Positions 1 through 10,123 of a DNA stretch of 64,000 bases are shown in pieces. Within the stretch, counting starts at the first letter, position 1; each line of letters opens with the position of its first letter. The notes beneath the pieces are model-generated. The model saw only the letters and a list, made by a program, of their open reading frames with translations, was not told where the DNA came from and did no database searches. Source of the stretch: Glutinoglossum americanum (lineage: Eukaryota > Ascomycota > Geoglossomycetes > Geoglossales > Geoglossaceae); NCBI GenBank assembly GCA_020080175.1, contig JAGHQL010000060.1:1-64000 (forward strand). The letters are read 5' to 3'. The translations under genes and the position numbers were made by a program.

Positions 1-1251
1 CGTATCCCAGATCTTGATGGTCCTATCGCTCGATGCCGATGCGAGCTGCTTATCGCCGTGCGAGAAGGCTACTGACCTGACCGGCTCGCTATGGCCCTCG
101 AGTGTCTGGAGGTATTTGCCTGAGGTCGTATCCCAGATCTTGATGGTCCTATCGCTCGATGCCGATGCGAGCTGCTTATCGCCGTGCGAGAAGGCTACTG
201 ACCTGACCGGCTCGCTATGGCCCTCGAGTGTCTGGAGGTATTTGCCTGAGGTCGTATCCCAGATCTTGATGGTCCTATCGCTCGATGCCGATGCGAGCTG
301 TTTATCGTCGTGCGAGAAGGTTACTGAGCTGACCCAGTTGCTATGGCCCTCGAGTGTCTGGAGGTATTTGCCTGAGGTCGTATCCCAGATCTTGATGGTC
401 CTATCGCTCGATGCCGATGCGAGCTGTTTATCGTCGTGCGAGAAGGTTACTGAGCTGACCCAGTTGCTATGGCCCTCGAGTGTCTGGAGGTATTTGCCTG
501 AGGTCGTATCCCAGATCTTGATGGTCCTATCGTCCGATGCCGATGCGAGCTGTTTATCGTCGTGCGAGAAGGTTACTGAGCTGACCCAGTTGCTATGGCC
601 CTCGAGTGTCTGGAGGTATTTGCCTGAGGTCGTATCCCAGATCTTGATGGTCCTATCGTGTGATGCCGATGCGAGCTGCTTATCGTTGTGCGAGAAGGCT
701 ACTGAGTTGACCCAGTCGCTATGGCCCTCGAGTGTCTGGAGGCATTTGCCCGAGGCCGTATCCCAGATCTTGATGGTCCTATCGCTCGATGCCGATGCAA
801 GCTGCTTATCGTCGTGCGAGAAGGCTACTGACCTGACCGGCCCGCTATGGCCCTCGAGTGTCTGGAGGCATTTGCCCGAGGCCGTATCCCAGATCTTGAT
901 GGTCCTATCGCTCGATGCCGATGCGAGCTGCTTATCGTCGTGCGAGAAGGCTACTGAGTTGACCGGCCCGCTATGGCCCTCGAGTGTCAGGAGGTATTTG
1001 CCTGAGGTCGTATCCCAGATCTTGATGGTCCCATCGTCCGATGCCGATGCGAGCTGTTTATCGTCGTGCGAGAAGGTTACTGACCTGACCGGCTCGCTGT
1101 GGCCCTCGAGCGTCTGGAGGCATTTTCCTGACGCTGTATCCCAGATCTTGATGGTCCCATCGTCCGATGCCGATACGAGCTGCTTATCGCCGTGCGAGAA
1201 GGCTACTGAGTTGACCGGCTTGCTATGGCCCTCGAGAGTCTGCAGGCAGGA
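1..1251 (-). repeat. Ten tandem 126-bp units encoding near-identical WD40 repeats
   Basis: Ten consecutive units of exactly 126 bp (42 codons) fill the left end, and the array continues outside the window. In the minus-strand frame each unit reads roughly GKxLQTLEGHS, then a variable stretch, then SVAFSH and IKIWDT. The units are almost identical at the DNA level except at a few codons. These are the two residues after GHS (EP, NW, DW, GP, KP), the residue after the following V (R, S or N), the residue after SH (G, D or N) and the residues just before the terminal strand (SDR, DDR, HDR, DDG). Length homogeneity with clustered replacements is the known pattern of HET-E/HET-D-type arrays. The copy number may be under-represented or collapsed in an assembly. 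Confidence 0.95.
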
Positions 1252-4109
1252 GCTCCAATCATCTTGCATAGCTGGCTTTATGGCAATCCATCCTGGCTCT
1301 TCCTGCTTGAACAATTCTCTCATTAGGCAGTGGGCCGGACTGAATACGAGTGCTGATATATACACCTGGAGGGGAGTTTTCTCTATTACCCACTTGTGGT
1401 ATCGAATAAATCGGTGAGCGTCTCGAACTAGGTTGATCAACTGCGATGCCTCTGCCTTTCCCTAGAGTGATATCAAATTAAATTGCTTCCTAGATAGTAA
1501 AATAGCACTACTGGTTTAAAGCTAACCTGAAGTAAATTCTCGAGCTTAGCTATTGAAAGAACTCCCTCCGATATGCTCCTACGAAGGCTAAGACCCTCGA
1601 GCCAATAAAGATATTTCTGTCTCAGGAACTCGTCGGTGGCACCTCCATCTTGGAGGTCGTTCCCGCGTTTCGTGCTCTTACCAGAATCCCAATCACACAA
1701 ATGGTCAACCCAGTAAACGCACGGATAATCTGCTGCTGCTAATGGGTCTGGGTCAGGCTGTTCAACCTGGTCGATAGGAAATCCAGGGGCACGTAAGCCA
1801 TACACGTCGTGTTGTAACGTTATAGACATGACTTGTAGCGATTTCGAGAAGATCGTGTGGTGTACCTCTTGTATCCCAGAAGGAAAGATTATATCGGACG
1901 CCTCTCCAAGCAAAAAGTCCTTAGCCGAATGATGCACAAAATAGACCGTACGTTCTCGAACAGTTAGAAATGAACCATAGAGCCCTATAGTCTCCTCTAA
2001 AAATTCAAGGTCATTGGAAGAACTCTCTAGTACCCTCACAAAAGACGCCAATTCCTTTAGCGTGATAGGTCGGTAGACAAGGGTTACGATGGCAAGTATC
2101 CGCTTGTAGAGATTAGCATAATCCGAATTGCAGACCTGTTCTACCATTCGCTTGTAAAGAGGGTCAAGCCCAGCTGGAAACTCGTTCAACCTCGTGGGAG
2201 TGTCCCAGTGTGGGATTTTCTCAAGATTTTGACAGACCAAAGCCACCCACAGAAACGTATCGTTCGCATTAGAGGACAAATAGGATCCTACGTCGTCTCG
2301 TATTTTGTTACTGTACTTCTTTATCTGCGCCAGCCGAAGCACTTTATGCCTGATATATGTGCTAACAGCAGTGGAAATAGACCCTGCATTTAACTCGAGA
2401 CATAGGCTCACTTTTTGTCCGGCTGTTTCTAGTCGCTCCTCAATGCTCCGCCAATTGCGACTAGAGACGATCCACTTGACACGAGAAGATGCAGAGGACA
2501 TCTGAACAATGAAGTCGAGAAGCTGCGGCAAGTCTTCTGTCTGGCATTCGTCGAGCGCGTCGATGATTAGGTACGCACTCTTCAAGCTCGGGCTTTGCAG
2601 AATGTCTGCAAAGATCCCCGACAACGCGACCCATGCATTTACATCTTTGAATAGCGCTTTACCCGCATGATCGTACTTTTTCCGTAGGTACTGAATAAGC
2701 GATGGTTGCTGGTCGACGAGCAGATAGACCAGACCACGCAGAACGGCCGTGGCGTTATTAATCCGCATGTCGGTTCCCTCGAAAAAGAAGAAGGATAAAA
2801 GGCCTATTTTGGCAGTTGACTTTTTCAACTCGTCGATAATGCCGCAGAGCAGCATAGTCTTGCCCTTGCCAGGATCGCCCTTGATCCAGAGCAGCCGGCT
2901 CTGCTGGTCGTCGTACCATTGTCGAAAGTCGAGGTTTTCGAGGATCCAGCGATACGAGTCTTCTAGTAGGTCGCCCTTCCTCTTCTCAATGCGGGTCTTG
3001 TCATCGCGGGGATCGGTCACTCGCAGGTCTTCCAAACACTGGCAATCCTTATCATCCATCTCGTATGGATTATCATCGCTGGTTGCAGCCCTGTGGCTCT
3101 TAGTTGGGTTCTATTGTGGGTTCATGACCAAATACCTGACTTGTTTTTTCCATCTGGTTAGCTCTCCTAACAACCTTGTGAATCCATTATCTTCCGCGGA
3201 GTCAAACTTGACCATGTCTCTATGATTAGCGTAAATGCTGATCAGATTATAGCCTTCAAGAGTAGCTGATTCCTTAGACACTACTTTCCCGACCGCAGGC
3301 AAAGACAGTTCTTCGAAGAAGCATGTAACCTCGAGATGCCTACCGCTTTCTCGCAGCTCTCGAATCATTGCCCAAAACCTGGCTTGAATGGACTCGAGAA
3401 ACTGATCATCCGTCTCTAAGATTTTCAACAGCGATTTGTTAGTGGACTTCACGAGACCAAGAGCTGAAGCCGGTATGTTGGCCCACTTAGCCATCCAGGC
3501 TCCTCTGTGGGGAGTGCCCATGAATATGATGCCTTTAATGTTATCGAAAATGTCCTGAAGGTGAGTGTCGGGGTTATTTCGTGAGAGCAGAATGGCCTCT
3601 TTGCAGACAAGGCCACCTAGGCTGTGAGTGACAAAAATGAGGGGACGGGATGATGCATTGCAACAAGCCCTGTTTGTCGTCAAATCATTCAAAAGGTTTG
3701 TGGCGTGATCGATCAGCCGATTTGCTGATGCAACCGATTTTTGCACTATGTATGCGTCGTAGCCGTAAGTGAGTATGCGAGCTTCACTGAGCTTGAGCGG
3801 AAGGAGTGTCTTGGGCCAGGGTGTGGACTGTCCATGGGCGGTCCAAGTACTATCCCGACTCCCAGTCAAACCGTGGACAAAGCAGATATCTATCATGGCT
3901 TCAGAACAGTCGTACAATACTTCAACTCCATCTAGGGAGGAAACCGGCACAGGGCTCTCCGAAGATGGCCTGGAGTGTTTTGTCTCAGGGCGTGATCGCG
4001 GCGGATCGGGTAGGGTAGAGTTGCTGCTCCTTTCTCGTGATTGATCACTCCTTAACAGGTTGTCGGTAGTCCTCCTCGAGCTGAAAAACCCCTTAAGTTT
4101 CTCCATCAT
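1..4109 (-). CDS. NOD-like receptor: SesB-like hydrolase, NACHT NTPase, WD40 repeats (partial, 3' end outside window)
   Basis: Fungal STAND/NLR protein, the class used in heterokaryon incompatibility and probably in sensing of non-self. Exons on the minus strand are 4109-3136, 3090-1527 and 1461 to beyond position 1. The introns (45 and 65 nt) have donors GTATTTG and GTTAGC, and both joins keep the frame. Residues about 60-300 form a SesB-like alpha/beta hydrolase: an HGLTGSRDSTW oxyanion segment, the nucleophile elbow THSLGG, and a late His in ANHRDM. The NACHT domain follows, with P-loop GDPGKGKT near residues 396-403 and Walker B LIIDALDEC near 500-508. After a conserved linker (motif TPLQVYISALVFSP) come ten 42-residue WD40 repeats, ending in the IKIWDT type, which continue past the left edge. 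The start is the ATG pair at 4109. No stop occurs in the visible part. Function is inferred from architecture: WD40 repeats as the recognition surface, NACHT as the oligomerisation switch, the hydrolase as the executor. Confidence 0.9.
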
Positions 4110-5580
4110 CCAAGGTGCGGTGTGGAATCAATCAGAAAGAAATGCTTAAGATGAAGCATAGACTGCCGCCGTTATATCAGACGGATGTGAGCTTCCTCTT
4201 TGAGGCCGGAAGATCAAGGGCCTTACCAAAAAAAAATAGCCCTCACTAGGTGAGTATTTCTCGCGAATAACGGTATCCAGGATAAGATCGAATCTATCGT
4301 CTTTAGAAGAATAATAATGGAGATTGCGGCAATGAGATGTGGTGTGGGGAATTGGGCAGGAAACAATTGGCAAGAAGATGGCGGGGTCGTGTTCAACTGA
4401 GAGCGGTGAGCCATTCTTTAGCCGTGACCGGTTGCTGCAGCGCATCGTGAATGGACGGCTTGTTGCCCAATAGCCAATGTCATTCTGCAGCTGTTCACTC
4501 CCGGGCCTCAAAGGAACCTAACGGTCCAAGCTTCTGAAGCTTCTGACAAAAGGAATGAGGCAATCGTGGCTCCTTCAGGTCACCATTCTGCTTCCCCTTG
4601 GGCCTATCGGAGTCCTTTGCGCCACGCTAGCGGAACTTCGAGTGCGAGAAAATCAACAAACTCGACATGTAGGATATCCTCAGCGGTTATTGTGCTGAGG
4701 AGGCTAGAGACAGAATAAAACGAGTGTAGTTGTTGTGGGGAAGAGAAGCTCGCGAGGCGAGGCGCCGTGTCATTGCCGTGACGTGCACCCATCCTCCTTT
4801 CCCTCGCTGTTAATTAAACTTTTATCTACAATCATGCTAGCTATGCCTACTATCCTTCGTGACCTCCCAGCCGCCTACAACACGAAGGGGAATATACCAA
4901 TGGCAAGAGGTACAACCCAATTAAGGAAATCTACCAGACGGGGTCCCTGAATACCCCACCTTGCACCTTTTTGCTGGAGGTCGTGGGAAGCCGGTTTTTG
5001 GCCCAGATTCATGCTTTAGCCACTCGGAACTTCGTTCTGGTAGCTGTTGCAACTGTGCTTGGTAGAACAAACTCTGTAACTTGAGTGAGTTGTCTTCTGT
5101 TGCTGTGGGCTAATCTAACTTCGTTGACTTCGTAGATATCGACCGTACCGTTTTCGTCGCTCTCTTCAATGAGGAAAGTGCCTTGTAGGCTTCTATAGCT
5201 GCACAGGAAACCTCTGTTGTTGTACCGTCGGTTGTGATTCCATCTCCGCCAACTCCATTATCACCTACAGTTATGCCTACTTCTTCTGGCTCTTCTCGTT
5301 GTCTCCGTCACCACCACATGGTCATGGCAAGCGTCATGCCATTGATTCATTGCATGAAGAGCAGGAGAGGAAAGAGATGTTGGAACAGGCTTTAAAGAAA
5401 TTCAAAGAAGGTTTTCAGGTCGTTGTGGAGGATCTTGAATTGTTGGGAAAGGCTTTAACTTAGCTGTATCGTTATGTAGTGTCGTGCAGAGAGCGTGCTA
5501 TTTATCATAACGTCGTTACACTTGCTGTTCCGTGGCATCTTGCTGATCGCTTACTGCAGAACTAGCATGGACCGGTGTAA
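4110..5580. other. No convincing gene upstream of the NLR
   Basis: This stretch holds the NLR upstream region and then sequence with short open frames only. An open patch at 5340-5463 reads as a Lys/Glu-rich helix (motif LEQALKKFKEGF) before a stop, and could be the tail of a lost gene. I recognise no family in it. Nothing else is supportable. Confidence 0.4.
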
Positions 5581-6118
5581 TTCAGCGATACATCGATAAG
5601 CAACCTAATGATGAATGAGGAAGAGGATAATCCTTCTTAGCCATTATTCTTTGATCGACCTCGACCTAATAATCGAAGAAGACCGCGATAACCCACCCGG
5701 GGCACCGAATAAGACTGGGACAAGAGTATTTATGGCTATAGGATTGCTCTATGGTGAAAAGCATACGTTCACGCACGATCTAGAGCCATTCTAGGCCCTC
5801 TTCTAGATTTACATTCACTACGGCGAGCCTAATAAGGAAAGCAGAGCTGTGCCAGAGTTCGAGGAGCGGAACTACGTTCACACAGACAAACTAGCTGAGA
5901 TAAAATCTGGGGCAGTAGTCCACGAGGGCGATTTCATCAAGAACGCAACTGAGGACCTTACGCCATAACACCCATCATCGGTTCCTTAGGTCGATAGATC
6001 GCGGAAGGCGGTATTTCCAGAGGGCAAGAAAGGACCCAATGCCCTATTCTCAGATGAAAGGGGTACTTCGAAAAGCGCAAGACAGCCTGAACGGCTTGGC
6101 GGGGTGGACAAGCTGAGA
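5581..6118 (+). pseudogene. Relic of a FunK1-type fungal protein kinase
   Basis: Translation gives pieces that match my recollection of the C-lobe of FunK1 kinases in the right order: DTSISNLMMNEEEDNPS (the degenerate HRD catalytic loop region), IDLDL, GAPNKTGTRVFMAIGLL, HTFTHDLEPF, VPEFEERNY and VVHEGDFIK, then a tail like SDERGTSKSARQ. A one-base frame change lies between the first and second pieces (near 5641-5651). In-frame stops lie at 5638-5640, 5792-5794, 5804-5806 and 5966-5968. At the first three positions the family normally has Trp, so each can be explained by TGG to TAG. The N-lobe is not recognisable upstream. This is a dead fragment, not a working gene. Family assignment rests on remembered consensus motifs. 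Confidence 0.75.
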
Positions 6119-8423
6119 TGATTGCTCTTTGCAGATGTTCTTGCTGTGTTGGAGTCCATTCACGTGGCTTAGTACAGAAAGTATGGAGTTGATCTTTCGA
6201 TCGATTAGTCCCATTTACTCCGACCTCTCCCTTATCGGGATATGCAGACTTCCCCTGTTGGCGTCATGCTAGTAGTGGGGTCTATTTACATGCAAAACGA
6301 CGTTCTAGCCTCGCCGGGGGCTATGCACCACTCCTTCCCCTTCCCTTTGCTAGAACCTTTGGGATGCTTCTGTGAAGTCAAGCACTCCACACTTCAAATG
6401 CGGTTTCTCCCCTAACGGGCTCGCAGCCACAGATGCTGGAACTCTGTCTCTTGTTGCTTCAGTAAGGAATAATTAAACCCGCTCCACGACGTTGGTGGAC
6501 GTGGTGTGTGCAAATAAGCTCGATATTGAAGCATGAAGGCATGTTTTTGTCGAAATGTTGGGTCACGGCTTCCAGGGTTAAGTTGCAGGCGGGCTGAAGG
6601 GCATCACGGCGGGGGTAAGCTAAGAGAAAGTTTTGGAGAGAAAGACAGTGAAAGTTCTCTATATCGTGAAATTATTAGAAAAATCCCAACATCTTTTTTC
6701 TCTGCTCCATCCATGTTTCTGATAAAACTTAGGCCTCCGCTCCCTATGGTCCATCGCTCTTCCCTCCCTCCTCCCCCAAGCCCCAAACACCACCGGATCC
6801 CTATTACTGCTACTTATAGGTTTATCACGACGAGTACTTCTTTAACCGTCAGGGTTATAGAAATATGTGGACATTCTTAGAAAGAAAAACCTCTAGAAGA
6901 AGTAATACGCTGAGGCTTGCAAATATAAGTCTGGGAGCCAAAATTCCCGATCCCTAATCCAATAATGGCATCTGTGTTCGAACTCATGACTTGGGGTGAA
7001 AGCAAGGCTCCAGATGAGGAAGAGGCTTTGTTTAGCTGGGTAGGGGTGATGTTGGCTGGGCGGCCGCTATCGAGAGATATCTGACAATTGACAGACTGAC
7101 CCATATTTTTAATCTTGCAATAGAGCAATCACATATAATGGTGAAGCCTAGTGGGTTCGGCACGTGCAATATGCAGATAGGCCAGCGATCATCTCATAGA
7201 ACCGGTTGATGGAATCATCCAAGTTATAGGCGGACATGTCAAAGAGATCGCCTTTTCGGCCCAGAAGACGTGTGAAAGTCAGGACTACGAGCCTTCCAGG
7301 CTAGAGCCATACCTTCTTTAACAGCTTCAGGAGATGAAGACTCGCAACCTGCGTTTACAAAAATACCTCTATCGGTTATGATAACAACTTTCCGAACCAG
7401 TAGGAATGCTCCGAGAGAGAATTTGTCACCTAATTGGCGTGGGAGATGCTCGTATTTATACCTCAGATGCAGTTGCTCAAGGAACCCACTCGATCCCGTG
7501 CCCGGGAAGACGCCGCTCCGCACTGCCTCCCTGTCAGTGGTCATGATGGACGCTTGTGTCAGGGTCAGCGTCTCGCCATAGTCACTCTTAGCTCGTAGGT
7601 CCTGGCATTATGTAAGCTGTGTGACGAATAGGAGGCGGAGGTCTCCCACCTGAGCTATTCATTCGACATGGAAGACACACTCTGACGGCCCATTCCGTAT
7701 GCCGGTGGTCAGCTATAAAAGCGTAAAAATGAGGGTCGAGCAAATTACCTAAATATAAACTTTGGTTGCCTTCGTCCAGCATCCAGCATTGGCAATGTCT
7801 ACCATGAATCTCTGGCGACTCCGAATCTCTGGTGACTCCAAGTCTCTAGGCGGAAACCTGGTGGTGGCGCGAGCTGTGCAGATTCTGGGACACGGAATCA
7901 CTCTACACGAGGAGCGTTTTGGAAATCCGGAATCATTAGGATGGTTAAATGAGCAATGGGAGTTGAGTTGGACGCGTAGTGGAGAAGCACATGGTAGGAG
8001 CACTTGAAGCTGCATTGGAATAGCTAGAGCTGTAAAAGGCTAGTTGAATGGCTAGATACCTGGCTCAGGGGGTGAGCGGTCATCCTGTGCTCAGCCTCCC
8101 TGCGCGAGCACAAAGCAGCGTGACTCGCCCGCCCGAAAGGGACGGGTCGAGGGTGAGCCGCCCGCAGTTTTCTGTTATTTTGGTAGCCATGTATTTTGAC
8201 AAACGACAACCGGGTTAAAGAAAGGTAAGGTCAAAATTTCAGGCAGAATAGAACCCAACGGACAACCAAAAAATTCTTTAGCGGATAAAAGCTAAATTAT
8301 GGCATTCATGACCTGGCCTTTCCACGCGCAAAGACCCCCCCTTCCTCCACTGTTCTTTCGTGGCGCCTCACGTACACCGCCCTTATGAGCCCACGGCTGA
8401 AGAAGGCCCTGTACCCGCTCACC
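6119..8423. other. Gene-poor stretch, no supported gene
   Basis: Several short open frames occur (for example minus-strand 7239-7544 and 6877-7128), but none has a recognisable domain, a good ATG context or exon partners. Near 8060-8175 there is a GC-rich block with repeated GGGTGAGC and CCCGCCC motifs. It stands out from its AT-richer flanks and may be the end of a decayed DNA transposon, but I could not find a second terminus or a target-site duplication. Confidence 0.4.
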
Positions 8424-9317
8424 TCACTGTAACGACAGCGGGAGTCTGAGCGGGATCTGAAGGAACCTATAGCCCGCCTGGCTCCGTTCCGGCATCCTCC
8501 CGCCTCGGATGTTGACCTGAAGCGCCTGGTGCAGAAGCTTCGGCTCGGACAAAGCGCTATCCCGGTCTCGCCTCAATTTCGTAAATTCCTCTTCCGTCGT
8601 ATCGTGTTTTATGTGTTTGTTAGTGCTGTTCTGCTCGGCGACGGTCGTGAACGCCACCGGCCCCTGCTTGCCGTCGGGGGGGTAGTCGTGGCCGACGTAG
8701 AGGCGGTAGTCGGGCGGTAGCGAGAGCAGCGTCTTTACTGAGCGGTAGAGGCTGCTCGCCGATCCTCCGGGGAAGTCTGCGCGCGCGGTGCCTAGATAGG
8801 GGTTGAAGATGGAATCGCCCGTGAACGCGTTTCCTCCGATAATGTAACCGACGTGGTCTGGTGTATGGCCAGGAAGGGGGATGACGGTGCAGCTCAGATT
8901 GCCGAGCGAGAACCTTTCGTCGTCTTCCAGCAACTTGTCGAATGCACCGGTAAGCTCTTGCGCATCTATGCCGTATCGGCCTGCAAAGGTCGATTGCACT
9001 TCCGATATCCTCTTGCCGATACAGACAGGGGGGCGACTTCCACTTCGGTTCAACAACTCACGTTGCAGGTAGCCTGCCGCCGTGAGATGGTCTGCGTGCG
9101 CGTGTGTTTCCAGAATGCGCTGCACGTTGTAACCGGACTGAGCGATATGAGCGAGGAGTTCATCCGCCGACGTCGTGCTAACCCCCGCCGTAACAGGATC
9201 AAAATTTAGAACCGGGTCGATTATTACAGCATCGCGAGTCTCTCGGTCGGCGACAATGTACTGCCAGGTCGAGGTGCCCGCGTCGAAATAGGAGTGTATC
9301 TCTGGTTCAGTCGCCAT
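8424..9317 (-). CDS. Metallo-beta-lactamase-fold hydrolase, persulfide dioxygenase (ETHE1/Blh)-like
   Basis: A 297-residue single-exon protein. It carries the full metal signature of the family: THAHADH (H72, H74, D76, H77), GHT (H151), TGDSIF (D168) and VGHDYPP (H210). The spacing and the LGTARADFPGG segment after the TGD motif are typical of the ETHE1/Blh persulfide dioxygenase group rather than of classic glyoxalase II. Members oxidise glutathione persulfide to sulfite, using one iron, as part of sulfide detoxification. I chose the ATG at 9317 because the frame upstream of it starts only from non-ATG codons. A short unseen 5' exon carrying a mitochondrial leader cannot be excluded. The C-terminus after the metal core includes NIRGGRMPE, which is common in the group. 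Substrate is inferred from family. Confidence 0.85.
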   Translation of the reverse strand: MATEPEIHSYFDAGTSTWQYIVADRETRDAVIIDPVLNFDPVTAGVSTTSADELLAHIAQSGYNVQRILETHAHADHLTAAGYLQRELLNRSGSRPPVCIGKRISEVQSTFAGRYGIDAQELTGAFDKLLEDDERFSLGNLSCTVIPLPGHTPDHVGYIIGGNAFTGDSIFNPYLGTARADFPGGSASSLYRSVKTLLSLPPDYRLYVGHDYPPDGKQGPVAFTTVAEQNSTNKHIKHDTTEEEFTKLRRDRDSALSEPKLLHQALQVNIRGGRMPERSQAGYRFLQIPLRLPLSLQ

Positions 9318-10123
9318 GATCTTGGATATCCCCGAGCGCGTCGCAGGCCATCGCAGATGTTGAGGTTTATAGATGCGGGGCGTGCAAATGGGCCAAACAA
9401 AAAGCAAAGAGTTACCAAACTTCCCGGACTCGAGCAGTACATCATCGACCCTAATGGTCTGTAATTTTATTCGTCAGTATCAACAGCCTTATCCACCCCG
9501 CAATCTTTCAAAAAAGCTTATTGGAGGCTAAGCCTTGGCAGACCGACAGACTGGTGATACCTTGATTGCAACCACCAGCGAGGTAAGATTCAAACGGCTA
9601 TATATTTTATCCTGAAAATTTGCTTGGGATTCTAGTTAGTCAAAATTATAATATCTTACTGGTTACTCGTTGCTAGTCCTACGAAGTAAAAGAAAAGGTA
9701 TCATCAGGCTGCCATACCAACCCTGCTATAGCTCCGGGTCCACTACCGACAAATCTACTTTCATGACTCCGTAATCACACAGCGTAAAATATAAACGTAT
9801 ATTATATGCAGATATATACCCGCCACATAACACCCGATAGTGAGTGAAGCACCGCACAACTCACATTTTACACAACAGAAGTTCCCCCAGCGGGAGAAAA
9901 AAACCTAGTCCAAATATGATCATCATAGGATAGAATAGTAATAATAACAACTCTATAGGCTAGAGTAGACGGGCATAGCGGAACAGGGCTGCTAAACCCC
10001 ACACACCTCTCACCTCTCTATATTACACATCCCACCCACCCGTTGGATAACCTCCTCCCAAAAAAGAGAAGAAAAAAGGAAAGGAAGAGACAACCGCAAT
10101 CCCCTCCTTCCTATTCTATCACA
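9318..10123. other. Intergenic, no gene seen
   Basis: AT-rich spacer between the 5' end of the persulfide-dioxygenase-like gene and the 3' end of the transporter gene. It should hold the former's promoter and the latter's terminator. No RNA gene or repeat recognised. Confidence 0.5.

Noticed and set aside
14-1417. Plus-strand 467-codon open frame made of ten 42-residue repeats
   Set aside because: It is the antisense shadow of the WD40 array. The minus-strand frame gives canonical GH...IKIWD repeats that continue the NLR, while the plus-strand frame has no known fold.
6533-7544. Open frames at 6533-6880 (+), 6877-7128 (-) and 7239-7544 (-)
   Set aside because: No domain, no repeat of known type, no splice partners that extend them, and composition like the surrounding non-coding DNA.
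8060-8175. GC-rich block with GGGTGAGC and CCCGCCC motifs, resembling the terminal part of a hAT-type DNA transposon
   Set aside because: No matching inverted terminus, no target-site duplication and no transposase remnant found nearby. Kept only as a remark.
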